64,000 nt of DNA from Promerops cafer (taxonomy: Eukaryota > Chordata > Aves > Passeriformes > Nectariniidae). Below are positions 50,799 through 64,000 of this stretch, one piece after another; the first letter of the stretch is position 1; each line of letters begins with the position of its first letter. The translations under genes were made by a program, and so were the position numbers. The notes below the pieces were generated by a model, which was not told the origin of the DNA, ran no database searches, and saw only the letters and a list, made by a program, of their open reading frames with translations. The stretch lies in assembly GCA_013398275.1 (NCBI GenBank), contig VZSE01008494.1, forward strand, positions 541,466 through 605,465, in the 5' to 3' direction.

Positions 50799-53700
50799 AA
50801 ACAAGCTATTTTTTCATCCAGTAGCTCAGCTGCAGACTTTCTGTGGCACTCACTGACTGCAAATATGCAAAGGTATTAGTTACCTGCAATGTGCTTTCTT
50901 ACTGACGGAGACTTTTTCCAAGGACAGGCAAAAATGCAGGAAATATCAGTGCTTCCAGTGTAGTTACAGTTACAAGATGGCCAAAAAGAGCCAAATATTT
51001 CCAGAAAAAACTTCTTGTATCAAAATAACCAAAAGAGGAGAAAAGCTAGGATTGCTAAAGCAGATCTTTAAAAGATATTACAACTACCCACAGCTCTAGA
51101 AATTCCCATAGTCCTACAATTTGGAGTGACTTGCTATTTAGACAGTACAGGAGGGAGCTGTTTTTGGGACAAACCTAACAAGAGATTGAAAAATATAAAT
51201 TTCAAAATATACACATTTTAAACATACAAGAAATCCCAACATATTAAGGAGAAAAATACAATTAAAGAACCCAAATTCCTTTGACTGTGGTGCCCAAACA
51301 GCACTTCCATTCTCCCATCAGTTTAAGTCAGAGGTACCTATCAAGGTCTGGTACTTATAGAGTATGATAGTGCCACACGGACAAAGTGTGGGGAATAGTG
51401 GATAGTCTCCTAGGGCTGAAATCCAAGTCCCTTTGTAGATGGTGGCATCCATTTTTTGATTTGACCCTATCTGCCAACAGATTCCAGAATGCACCTGCAC
51501 TACAGGCTGGCAATCGGGCTGATGACCATAGCTCAGGTCAGCACAGCTACCTGCTGTGGCTTATAAACTCTCAAACTCAAGTATTTCAAGAGGATTAGGA
51601 AAATATTGTTTGATTTCCAGTTCAGCTAAGGCTTTATTAAGAAGTAATAAAATGCCCAGTTGCAAAGTATTGCTTTTCTGTCTGTCGCACCTTTTTTAAA
51701 TTATTGAAGCAAAGCAAATTTCTGGACTGCACTAAAATGTGAGGAAGTTCGAATCGTTCCTTTTCCCCGAGTTTTGATCTATAAATATTGTAAAATTCAG
51801 CATTAAGGACAGATAAGAAGCAATTAAATTCAGGTCATTGTGGCTTTCCACAACACAGTTGAGAGGAACTATCAATTCACCACTTTGGCACCTGGAGGTC
51901 CTGCTGTAAGAACTCCAAGGGAAGCATTAAATTGCCAGCACCATCCTGCTAAAGCACAAGGAACCAGCACAGTGGATTGTCCTGCCTGGGCAGCACTGAG
52001 GGCATGCTCCACGAACAAGCCAGGCAGCTCTTCAGCAGCCAATCACCCAATTCCAAAGGAGCATCTGTGATCTGTGGTCCCAACAGCTGCCCTCGGGTCT
52101 CTCCACAGTCTTTCCACAATGCAGTGTTTCCAGAGCAATTTCACAGGCTGTTCTTTTTCAGTAAGTATTAGCCACCCAGGCTGCCCATGTTTGTGTGCTG
52201 CTGCACAGGGAGCACATGTGCGAGTGCAAGTCAGACCATCTCCAAGAAGTTTCAACAAATTCCACATTTACCTGCTAACTGCAAACCTTGTTTTCCAACA
52301 GCTCATCCCCTTTCCCTTCTCATCGCTGATTCTTTCATGGATATAAACATCCAGGATGTGGCAGAAATGCTCTTGGACAGCTAGCATTAGTAAGGGCAAA
52401 CAGATGGGTATGCAAAAACCTAGTGCCAAGCACACTATTATGTGTAATACAGCAGTGCTGATATGCCCCAGTTAAATATCTGTATACTTTACCCCAAAAG
52501 ATAGTAAAATCTGGCTGAACTGACAAGAAGGTGGAAAACAAGGAGAAAAAAAAGACTTGCCCAAGGTCAGAAGCACCACTTTAAATATCCCAGCTTCTGC
52601 TCTTTGTGCAGAGATGGATATGTTCACAGGACACTGCAATGCCTTCCCCAGATTTACATCAATCCCGCGCACTTCCTATTTAGTCCTCAGAAATCAGGCT
52701 GTGCACCTTCCTAAAAATGCACGCTCAACGACACATTTAAGTCATAAGTCTCCAGAACAAGCCTGAACTATCAGAGGGAGATGCAATTTTGTCCCCAACA
52801 CTGCCTTTTGCAAGACTCACTTGAAATTAGTCTTCTCAAAACTTCTTTGGGCACCTACATAAGTCACCCAAGCAGAAAAAGCACTTGAGCTCTCTCAACT
52901 TCTACCCACTTCAATACCAAATCTGACCAGGGCAGTTGTATAGCAGCTGAAACATGGATATAGGTGTCTCAAAGGAGCTACTGTTTAATATTTTGCCCTG
53001 ATGGTGATCAGTGTTCCTTCTGAATACTCCAGCTTGTCCAGTTGCTTGTCATGTAGGTGAGAAAACATCAGAATATTGTCTTTGTCCCAAACAGCACTAA
53101 ACTACTTGTCTTTGATAACTAACTGCACTTCAGCATATGGAAACAATGTGTAAGTAACCACAGAAATACATGATGGTCTGCCTCCTTCCTCTCCCGTTAT
53201 TCACATAATCATTCCCCCTTCCCTAACCAGCCTAGCAGGGAACAAGGTGGCTTAGGTTCCCTTTGGTGAAAAGGGAGAACACCTCCACTTCTACCAAATT
53301 TAATGGACAAGATGAGGCTCTCTGAGTACCCAGCACAGGCTTTATCTGTTCAGACAGACAAAACATCCAAGTACAGCCAGAGGACCCACGCCCCTGCCCA
53401 GACCCAGTCCGTGCTTCCGAAGCACACAGATGACTTAGTACAGACTATATAAACTTCTACCCAGGTATTCAAAGACCTCCCTGCAGCACAGCGAAGTTAT
53501 CTCCAAAGGCCTAATGAACATCCTCCAACAAGCTCTTCATCTCCATGAGCATTACAAAATACTGAGAAGTTTCTAATATCTGGTTTGTAATTTTTGAATT
53601 ACCCTTAGCTTCCTTTGGGTGCAAAGAGAGGGAACAACCTGGTATAAGTAATTTCTAGCCAGAAGAGAACAAAGGAAAAAATGCTGAAGTTTTATGGGCA

Positions 53701-56700
53701 GAATTGGAAGAGAGGCAAGATTTGCAGAAACTGTTAACTAAGTCTTTTAGTGGCCAACATAAGGACCTGAGAACACTTCCAATTTTCTGATTATGGAGAT
53801 TCTGCTTGCATTAGGAGACTGGTCACATGGAAGAACCCTCCAGCTGGGATCCTGAAGATCTCTCAAAGGTTAGGGTCCACCGTGATTTCTCTCAAAACAC
53901 AGAGCATGAAGTTCAAATATATGAACAGATATAAGGCTCCAATCCTTCTCAAAACACTACAAATTGTTGCACAACACTTTCAGAACAAAGACAGAGGATT
54001 ATTACATTTAAGAGCAAAAAAAAAAACCCAACCCACAATCCATCCAGGAAGAAACTAATTAGAATATGAAAAATAATATAATATCCTAACACACTTTGGG
54101 CATTGCAATAGAAAATAAGCACACAGGGAAAAGAATAATATGGTGATATGTGTGCTCTTGAGCCTTATACATAATTTCCCTAAAGCAGGTTATTGGGAAA
54201 AGAAAGAGTAGTAGAGCACACTAAGCATGAAAAAAAGAGGTAGAACAAAGGGTATTTCAAGGACATATTTTCTGAACACAATTCATAGTTTTATTGCTAG
54301 CACTGAAGCAATGGAAACAATTTCCACACTAACCTAGAAAAATCATGGGGTTTACACATGATGAAAACACTGTTTCTATTACTCTCAGCAATACTGCAAG
54401 AAAGTAGATATCCTATCTAAACTCAGTGATAGCCATAACATTCCTATAAGGCTGTACTCTTATATGCTTAAAAACACTACTGGAGTGAACTAAATCCAGC
54501 CATGGGTACTCAAAATGAAATGTTTTAACAGGTAAAATGGTGTTCTAGCTTTATTCTTAGGTAGTGAGTTTATTTTGTTTTATAATAGCTTTTTTACAAA
54601 ACTTTCTTAACTCCCACCATACCAGCCACTATTTCTCATGTTTTTCCCTAACAGTCCTGAAATTTCAACCAAAAATACCTAAAAGGTAGCTTTCCACTGG
54701 TTTCTTAAGGTCACTTGAGACGGTGCCACCTCTTGTCCTAAAATTTCCTCCTCAAAATGTACTTCCGTTTGGCTTGCAATCATGGTTCAGCTCCCACACT
54801 CTCCCCTTCTCCTCTTTTTGCCCTTTCTGCTGCACAGAAAGACTCAAAAACCCTGAGAGAGAGAGCAAAAGCATGTTGCTGGAATTAGACTAACTGTTTT
54901 GTAAGTATGACTGAATCAGACAGCTAAAGCAAAGAAGACTCGATAGATCAGCTTTTGCATTCACACGTAGTAAGGTAAGTTCAGAACAAACGGATAAGGG
55001 GATTGCTAATGTCCAGCAACACAACCACCACGCACTTCCAACACACCAACCCCCAAGTCCTTTCACCATAAAAACATCAAGTATTGACTTGAAGGAAGAG
55101 GTTGGGGATGGTCTCAGATGGTCCTTCCCTTCCAAGCTCGGTGTCTGTCCTGCAAGCCCACAGAAAATAATAAAGCCCTCAGGAGTGTATCACCTCCTTG
55201 GATGGCTTCATTGCCAGAACATGGGGCTGACTGCTGACAGAGCATCCAAGAGCAGAGCCATCAGGATGAAAACCCTTCAATAGCACTGAGGAACAGGCAA
55301 AACTGTTAAAACTGTAATTCACTGAGTTTAGGTGACAGCTGTCAGGGCTTCAGAAGCCCTAACAGAAACACAGGTCTTGGGACGGTGAAGGTGGGAAGAT
55401 GAAAAAGAGAAGCCATGATTCCCCACCATTTGCAAGATCAATTTAACACAATTACCAGTTTGTTCTTTTGAGCAAAATCAGATAGACAGCTCTAAATTAA
55501 TTCACAGCAGTGCAGGAGCAACTAGGAAAGACCATGGCACAGAAATGGCCAGAAGCATCTGCTGGTTAGTCTGCCCCACCACATTGCCCTGTGCTGCTCG
55601 TGCCACAAGCATGGTTCCTCACCACCTTATGGTCCTCCTGCGCATCACTGAGCACTGCATGAGCATGAATGAGGAGACTCATTCTCCTTCATCCCAGCAG
55701 GATGCTTCAGCAAAACCTGCTGAGTTCCTCTTAGAAAGATAATTTACTGCAGAGGATCTCTCTAGGTCACGTCACAACCAGCATCAAAACAGTCTTAAGA
55801 CCGATTTGGTTAGCCTCCAAGATCACTGAGGCATCCAGCATCCTTTGTTGTGAAAGACATGAAGAATTTAGGCATTTGAAACACTCTATACAGTAAACTG
55901 AATCTGGAGATTAAGGTCATTAAAGTCACAAATGCTTTTAACTGGTATTCTTGCTTAAATCAAGAAAAGTGTTTCTTTGTTATAAGAAATTCCCATTTTA
56001 GAGTGTTCTTTATAAGGACACTTGCTGGCCATACTCTACTGCCTAAAGGGCTTTTGGATACGTACAGATTGTTTTGGGAGCAAATCAGGATGCAATCAGT
56101 GTCAAAACCTTTGCTCATATTTATTCCATGATTTCACCCATGCCAGTTCAGTACCAGATCCAGCCACCATCAGTTTCTTCAGGATTTCAAGCAAATTCTG
56201 AATCTATTTAAAGTAAAGAACATCGTTCTCTCAATATCCACTAGATGCAACCACCTTAACAGCCATGTCCAGGAAAACACAAAAAGCAGAAACAACCTTA
56301 GGTACACTTTTTGGAGAAAACTTTGCAAACAGCTCCCACCAAATAAAAGACTCATGAGAGACAGGGTTTCAAGCTGATGAATTGCCTGCAGCTCCCCATC
56401 AGCTGCAGTGCACCATCTGCAGAGATTGTGCTGCAGACCTTTGGAACAGTTGGCATCTCCAGGGTTTGGCATAGGTGAGCTTTGAGAACAGGGGTCAGAG
56501 ATCACCTCTACGCCAGTTTAAAGCCTTAAAGCTGGAGTTTTCAATCAGGGAGGAGACAAAGTGGTCAAACATTTATATATCACAGCTCAGGGAAGAGCTA
56601 CAGCTATAAAGAAATACTACCAGTTGTCTCAGGACCTGCATGTGCTTCAAAGGCCATACAGGATTGTTATAATTCACATATGCTCATCATTCCCTAAAAT

Positions 56701-59700
56701 GAGATGTTTTATACTATTATTCACAGGAAACAGAAAAACACTTGTAAGCCAAGGCTAAACCAGTTAAGGCATATCTGATACATGCTATATATGATACAAA
56801 TAGGTATACTGACTGCTTGCAGTTATACCAACACTGAAATACATGAAGTGTACCTCAGCACATAAATGATAGTACAACAACCAGGAGGCAGCTTTCAACT
56901 TCTCATGAGCAGGTTCTAAACTGGACTGAGTTTGGAGTTTCATGTAGACAGCTTTAATAACTAATGTAATAGATATCAAAAACCCTAAGAGTTTCCTTCT
57001 AGGCGCATAATTACACAGGCATTAAGGCCTGTACTCAGCTTAGAGGTGCATGTCCCCATTTAGAAAATTTCAGTTGATCCCCATTGTTTTTAAAGCTGGA
57101 CATTTGCTTCAGCACTTTGTTCATTTGATACTCTCAGTAAGGTAAAGAGAAAAAAATGCATCAGTCTCAAGGTTTTCTACAACTTCTAAGTATTCACTTC
57201 ACCTACACTGGCCTCGCAATGCCACGTTTTCCACTACCACATCTGCTTTAGTTACTCCTTCATGGCTAGCTGCCTGGCCCTGGTAAAAAAATCTGCTATT
57301 TTCATGAGGCAGCACTAGCTGACAAAATAATTGACTCCTGGGAGCTGCATAGATACAAAGACCTCTAATGTATTATTAGGTATGATGTCATCTGTGAGGC
57401 ACAATTTAATGACTGTTTATCATGTATGAAACACTTTGTTTGGAAACATGCAGCATAATTTTTCATCTTCAGCCTACTGGACAAGATAAGAACTTGCCAA
57501 GTGTATTGATCTTAAATAATTTACTACACCATGGGTAATATCTTAATTTGCTGGGGAAGAGAAGTGACAGAATGGCAGTGCTAGGGACTACCATTTGTTT
57601 TTTTCCAATAGAGAATTCATTTAGTCTAGATAAAAGCAGTATGTATTCCCAAAACTCACCTCTATTATTTCAAGTCCTCTCAGAGCCTATTTACATTATA
57701 GTCTCTGATACAGACAGCAAGACTGATCTTCAGATGGGTACGGCTGTTTGCCCCTCTGATGGAAAAGACAGGAGATGCAAAGCACTGAGACGTTAAAGGC
57801 AAATGGTTTCATTATACTAATCTAGTCTCACCTAGTAGCAAATTCAACTCAGAAAACCTAACCCAGTTATTCCTGGAGCCACCCCCTCAGAGCACTGAGC
57901 AATCGGTATCAGCTGCAAAAGGTTTGTTTATATTTTACTGCCACTCTTGACAGGACTCTCATCTTCATCTTATTTTGTATTTTACATTAAATGACCCATT
58001 CGAATCACAATCTGCATCCTTCTTTTTCTAATTAGGTTTGCAGGCTTCACATTTGCCAAGCAAAGCTTTAAAATGAAAACTAAAGGCACAAAATCTGTGA
58101 GGCAAATCAAAGAATTCAACAAATAAGTAGGATTTAAAATTCATGATTTTCAAGCAAACCACACAACGTCTGCATGCATACATCTGCAATACTGTGATGC
58201 TGATAACTGCAAGAACCAATAACACACAGCCAATACTCTACACATTTCCTCATCTCTCCCTCTTTTCCCACACTCCCACATCTATATAAGGCCATCATAT
58301 GGTAATTACATCCGGTCACTCTTGGCTTGAGGAAAACTGGGACCTATCAACTGGAAATGAATACCAACCCCCAAAACCATACCACTTCACAGAGTGCATT
58401 CTGTGAAACCACCAACATGAAAAGGTTAGGTGAGGAAAAGCCTCACAAGTTGCTAAATCTCAAGGATTTTCCCACCTTTTTTTCCACAAACTGAAGGAAT
58501 ATGTAGTCTGAAACTTACTCTTTTCATGAACCTATATTTAACATGTCTAAGCCTATGTCTGGACTCATATCTCACCAAGCATGGATGTTGCTGTCTCCCT
58601 TTTGGCTGCTTGACCCATACACCAGCCCTTCCCCAGTCACTACATCCACCTTCCTCCAGGGAGACTGGGAAAACCCACTGAACTATGTGTTTACTGACCA
58701 CTTTTGACAAATACTTCTTGTTAATAATTTATCAGGTTTGTTCTACTAAGCAGCACACATATTTTAAGGGATGTGAACATCTTCCCCTCCTGCCAACATC
58801 CCTTCGTCCAGAAGAAAGATAAAGCCAGAGCATGGGTTAACACAAAACCTGCAAGCTAGATGCAACTCAGGCTTATAACATTTTCGGCATGAATTCTTTA
58901 TGTCCCTAGTTAATAAGGTAGGCTTTCTTGAAACAAATCAGCCTGTATTCAGTTCATTATTTTCCATGAAAACAAAGAAAAAAGAAAATTACTGCTTTTA
59001 AAAACAGACCAGATAATTCTGATCAATCAAAGCCTGAAGAGAAGATAAACTAAAAGATATTTTTAAATAATTATACACTGCACCTAGCAACCTCCTGGTT
59101 TTCAACATTCACTCTTGATTCTCCCATGTTATATCTTATTTCACCTCCAGCAAGATCCTGCAGTAGTGTATTATTCAAAGCAGTATCATGACTGTTGTTT
59201 TCAATGCACTAGGTGCATCTGGTTATTTTTGCAGACTCTTCTTTTTGCACATATATATAATGGATAGCAACATCTCCCAAGGGAGTTTTCCAAGCCCTGT
59301 TAACAAATCAGATAACGTTCCCTTTCCTTTCCACAAACTTACCAAGAAATAAGGAAAATAGTTTCTACTTCAAGGCTGTTTTATCAAGTTTATTGCTGTG
59401 AAGAGTGAAAAGGTTTGTGTATTTCTTTCTAAGTGAATGCCTCTTGATGATGACATGAAAGAACTGATTAAAAATTAATTAATGTACAGGATATGTTTGA
59501 CTTCTCTAAAAGGGTTGGCCTCAGAGACTGACCAGTTACCACTGGAAGGAGAATACCCAGTAAGAAAAAAGCTTGTTATGATCTTAACATGGTAATATTT
59601 CCCAAAGCCCAGGCACCAACAAAAATAGCTTCCTCCAAAAAGACTAACTTTTCCAAAGGTACAAATGGATTCTTTCTCAACTTCAGGAAAAATTACAAAT

Positions 59701-60064
59701 GACATCTTCTGTAAAAAAGCAGACAAGGCAGCCTCAAAAGCCCAGAGCACACTCACACTCCTCACTCTCACATGTACCTGCAAAAAAGCTCTGAAAAAAC
59801 AAACTCACATGCTTTATAATATAATCCATCCCTCATCCAACTCAAGCTGTCCCTTCTCTCCATCACCCTCTGAGGCTTGTATCATTATGCACCTCCTCCT
59901 TGGCAGCTGGAAGACTGGAGTTTTCCCCAGTCCCACTCACTCAGCTGCTCATGGGAGGGAGCCCCGGATGCCACTCCACCCATCCGAGCTGCCTGGGATG
60001 CTGCTGGGAGCAGGAAGGGTGTTACATCTCCTTCCTGCACACAAAGAACCAAACTGCCTGTTGC

Positions 60065-60090
60065 AAAAAAAAAAAAAAAAAAAAAAAAAA
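60065..60090 (+). repeat. Poly-A tract, 26 bases
   Basis: This is the longest homopolymer in the window, 26 uninterrupted A followed by GGAAAGAAAAG. It could be a retroposed tail, but I see no AATAAA immediately upstream, no obvious flanking target-site duplication and no recognisable body. It inflates lysine-rich false frames on both strands. Confidence 0.92.
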
Positions 60091-63000
60091 GGAAAGAAAA
60101 GAGGCATTTATTCCACTTGCAAGGGACCCTGGTGACACTGTAAACCTGATCCCAAGGCAAAAGGCAATCTGCATCCCAGCACATTAGCTCTTCCTGATGT
60201 GGATACCACAGAAAAACTTCAGCACCGGTGGGGGCTTGGAAGTGCATAGGAAGGGCTGTGGGTGCAGAAGGGGGGTTATTCCACACCCTGGTGCATCAGG
60301 GAGGGGGGAGACGGGCAGCGGAAATGCTAGGAACGAGTGGGAGGGTTTCAGGAAAAAGCAGAGCCCGGCACAAGGTACCAGAGGGTGAGTGGGAGGGAAT
60401 GAGAGCAGACATGTACTCGACAATTATAGCTGATTTTGAGCAGCTCCAGCAAAATGCGGTGGTGTGTGTGACAGCACAGAGAAGAGCCAGAGGCACTGAG
60501 GAAGACAGGCTTCGTTCCACCTCGGATCTCAAGGGGGACAGGGGCAGGAGGCAGCCACAGGAAGCCAAGGGAGGTGGTGAAAATGAAGAATCCTATTTTT
60601 GTACCTTAAGAGGAGCTACGGGTAATTCACTTCAACATGCACTTCGTGCAGAGCTCTTCACACACCATCTGGGGGAGGAGCTGCATGGTCTCCACTCTTC
60701 TATCACCATCCCCAAAGCAGAAAATCTCCCTGAATCATCATCCCCTCTCTTGTGCCTCAGCATTGCTCTGCACCAGCAGCACCACAGCGCTTTGTAGCCA
60801 CTCTCCCCTCAGTTTTTTCCTTCCCAGACCTGGTGTTTTTTATGGAGGAGGTCACCAGAACCAGCAGAAAACGTGCTGGTTGACAGAGGCCAAGCACCAC
60901 AAAGCAACAGAACATTTGCCACAGATAATTTATCACAGCTACACGGTGGCACTGCTGAGAGAACGCACACACCAACTTTTGCAGTCTCTGTCCTTTGATT
61001 ATTAAAAGGGCCAATTAGCACATAAATTGAGCTGTGAATACTGAAAGGGATTTGAAAACAGTAATAATTAAAGAGCAGGACAGTAACTGGGCTCATGAGC
61101 TGCCCCTCATCTTCCCTGGCCTGTTTGCCAAGCTGCTCACATATCGATGGAAGAAAAGCAGCAGTGCTCATTAACTGTGCCGTGGTACTCAGGAGCATCT
61201 GTGCCCTGCCAGCCCCATGCTTGCAAGTACACAGGCTCCCTGCCCCTTGCTGAGAGACACAGCATTTATTTGCACTTCTCTAACTTCACACAGCACTGAG
61301 TCCCCAAGGAAACTTCTCACCTCCATCCCCCAAAACACCTTCAGATCCACAGGTCTTCCCTCATCTCAGCTAGACGGTGGGACCAAACCCTGAAAAGGAA
61401 GGGGTGATAACGCCAGGGAGAGGAAAAGTGCCCAAGCTCAGCACCCCACCCGTCTTTCCCTGTGTCAGCCACTGACTAATGAGGAGTATCTAATGGCAAA
61501 CGATGTTCTCAGTCCTTTAGCTGCTCCCCAAGGAAACTGTCAGCATCTTTTATTTACAGACTGACGAAATCCCTAGGGAAGACAATGCCGACTCCTCCGT
61601 GGAGCATGGGAAATGTATATCTTTTTAATCACCACAGCACTGATTCATCTTCAAGGTTGGTGCAGTTTCCGCTCTTTGTTGCTCTGGAGCGACTGCAGCG
61701 ATACAGCTCCCCTGTGAATACCACTGCCTCTCTACTACAATATTTACTATTAGGATGGCTAAATACACTCACTGACATGCAGGCAGCTCCATCCTGACTC
61801 CAGGGGCAAGGTCCCCTCAGCTCTCCCATACAAGGAAGCTTAGCAAGGAAGGGAGAAGGAAGATGGACCCACTGTGCACTGCGTATAAATGATGACAGGT
61901 CCACAGAAGTTGAATGAACAAAATTTAATAAGAAGTCACCAAGATTTCCACGCATGTTTCATACATATAAATTAGAACACCGGTCAAGCAATATTCTCCC
62001 TTCCTCATTTGAAACCTACCAGTTCGATTAATTGTTATAAAAACTACCTTTGGCTAAAAAGAGGGAAAACGAAAATACCACAGGGAAAAAAAAAAAGACT
62101 GGAATTTATTTAAGAATAAACATTTGTAATCATGAAAACAATGGCATATTTCTACTCCATTTAGCACTGTGGGATACCTCTATGTGCCAGGCTGATGCAG
62201 CTACAAAGCTCCATCTCCCAGTGCCTTATAACCAGCAATATCAAGTAGTGGCAGGGATACACCCCTGTTGACAAGATCAAAAAGTAAGGACATAGTCAAG
62301 TCCACCAAAACAGGAGCCACAAACTCACAGGTAAGTCTTAAAAGAGAGTAAGAGTCAAACCCATGAACTCTTTCAGACAGTCTGTAGACATACAGAGCAG
62401 AACAGAAAGGCTGGGGTTTTTCCTGTGGTCCTACCGAAAACACAGGGCAATTAACACCATGTGTAGACTCTGCCACATCAGTTTCCTGGTCACCTCTGAT
62501 GTTAACAACTTTTAACAATAAAAGTGAGAGTCCATCAAATTCATGCAGGCAGTAAACAGTTCTGAAATTAGTGTGAGCCAAGTTCCCTTGAAGAGAGGTA
62601 CATGCTCGAGGAGAGACAATTACAGAGGAGCCAAGCAGATTTATATCAGCTGTTTTAGCATTAAATCTCTTCAGAGATCTTAAAAACATTAAATTGAAAC
62701 CTTATTAAAAACTCGGTATTTTTATTTCACCAGATTAATGACACTTACAGTACTAAATTCAATCTGTAGTTTCAAACACTACCAACAAACACAGCTCTAT
62801 CTAAGTGTAATTAAAGAACTAATCATCATTTTGGAGAAAATTTCTGGAGGCACACCAGCAAGCTTGATAAATGAAAGGAGCTCACCCTCACACGGGAATT
62901 TGAGAACGTATACTTTATGATTTTTTTTTCCTTTCTGTGTACAATGAAATATCTTTATAGCATTGCATTATAAAACAGTTTAACTGAAGGGACCGAAGGC

Positions 63001-64000
63001 TCACAGCAGGATTCACTTCTACACACTAATTAATTATCACTTATTGGAGACTTTGCGCTTGTATGTTTTGGCTGCAGAAGCTGCAAGTCTGAGAGGTTTT
63101 GTCTAAACAGTAGATTGCCAGTTTTGCACTGAGTCAGGAAGAGCTTTTGTTTTCATTTTTACTTGAGGGGAAGAGATCTAGTGCTGTTGTCACAGAGGCA
63201 TATTGCTTTGTAAGGCACGGATCCACTTTCTTTTCAAGAGATAATTAAATATGTAGAAACACCATGCACAGTGGCATGCTATTTTAAAGCAAACACTGAA
63301 ACATGTATTCACATCTGGTGCTTCAGCAAAAGAGAAAAGGCCGCAAATTACCCTTTTTAGTAAACTGGCAGAGAGCAAAATATTTAATCCAGCCTGGTCC
63401 AGAAGAGAAGATACAGATAGCTCAGTAACACCATGTATTTTGTAGTGGAATTTCTACATTTTAAAGATCTCTTATTTCTCCAACAGCCTAAGACATAATA
63501 AATTAAATACTCACATACTGATGATGTTGTCCTGCCTCTAGCTTTCCTAACCTAGTTGAGAATATCCTGTAGACTGTAAGAACATCTAATGCAAAGTGTA
63601 ATCAAGTGTTTGACTGAGCTAAGTTGAAATCCTGGCCTACATATATGGAAAAAAAACGCCTCAACTGTAAATGACAAATCACATCACTGAAGCTATTGCC
63701 AGGAAAGCGAGTCACTTAAGATCAGCTAAAATAGAGAAGACACATGCCTACAGTCACTAATGAGAAGGAATAGCAGTCATATATCTGCACAGGCATGCAG
63801 TTTAGAATGTACAGGATGAGATTGGAAGCCTGATTTTCCACTGAATGATACATGATTTTGGCAATTCCTTTCTTTGTTTTGCTCCCCATTACCAAGTGAA
63901 GATAATGACATCCCCAAGGTACAACAGAGATCTGATCTGGTGACAAAAGCCCTGGAAATTCCATCTCAGAAAGGCAAGTATACAAGAAGCATAACTGCAA

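Larger units (their letters stand above)
17505..64000 (-). other. EPHA6: Partial giant intron upstream of the Cys-rich exon
   Basis: At least 46.5 kb of sequence separates the Cys-rich exon from the expected roughly 660-bp ligand-binding exon. A region-long frame with EphA ligand-binding motifs is not visible on the minus strand, so that exon should lie past the right edge. Very long introns are known for EPHA6. Contents are one CR1 LINE near 22 kb, homopolymers, short microsatellites, small inverted and direct repeats, and otherwise unannotated unique-looking sequence. I found no tRNA, rRNA or other gene here that I can defend. Confidence 0.8.

Noticed and set aside
59665..60135. 156-codon plus-strand frame ending in a lysine run
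   Set aside because: The lysine run is the translation of the 26-base poly-A tract; the rest shows no domain.
60228..60797. 189-codon plus-strand frame, the longest apart from the CR1 frame and the FN3-1 exon frame
   Set aside because: It lies in a GC-rich patch with competing frames on the other strand, has biased Gly/Arg/Ser composition and matches no family I know.
17505..64000. Ligand-binding-domain exon of EPHA6
   Set aside because: A roughly 220-codon minus-strand frame with EphA ephrin-binding motifs is absent, so the exon is placed beyond the window.
1..64000. CRISPR arrays, bacterial operons, rRNA or tRNA genes
   Set aside because: No regularly spaced repeats, Shine-Dalgarno-led gene strings, rRNA blocks or clear cloverleaf sequences were seen. 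The spliced exons and CR1 repeats mark this as vertebrate nuclear DNA.

Overview
This window looks like avian (or at least sauropsid) nuclear DNA. It is AT-leaning, non-coding over more than 99% of its length, and carries chicken-repeat 1 (CR1) LINE remnants; I saw no mammalian Alu or L1. The only protein-coding sequence I can support is two exons of an EphA-class receptor tyrosine kinase on the minus strand. Paralogue-specific residues best fit EPHA6. Both exons have exact family-typical lengths (156 and 336 bp), canonical AG/GT borders and phase-1 junctions, and together encode the EGF-like/Cys-rich segment and the first fibronectin type III repeat of the ectodomain.

Layout from low to high coordinates (the gene runs right to left): 1-11308 is intron downstream of the FN3-1 exon, with a CR1 3'-end scrap near 3535 and a CpG cluster near 7507. 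11309-11644 is the FN3-1 exon. 11645-17348 is a 5.7-kb intron. 17349-17504 is the Cys-rich exon. 17505-64000 is at least 46.5 kb of the preceding intron. The ligand-binding exon was not found and should lie beyond the right edge; the second FN3 repeat, transmembrane and kinase exons should lie beyond the left edge. The large intron holds a CR1 element at about 22014-22920, microsatellites, homopolymers, two perfect short inverted repeats, and several stretches that could be conserved regulatory elements but cannot be proven so by eye.

The most concrete anomaly is at 22222-22738: a single N at 22480 separates two copies of a 258-bp sequence that I read as identical. This looks like an unmerged contig overlap rather than biology, and it creates a false long ORF. 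The most biologically interesting observation is that the reading frame stays open for about 99 codons past the FN3-1 donor site, with a canonical poly(A) signal downstream. Intron retention could therefore yield a soluble truncated receptor. I found no evidence of a novel multi-gene system in this window.
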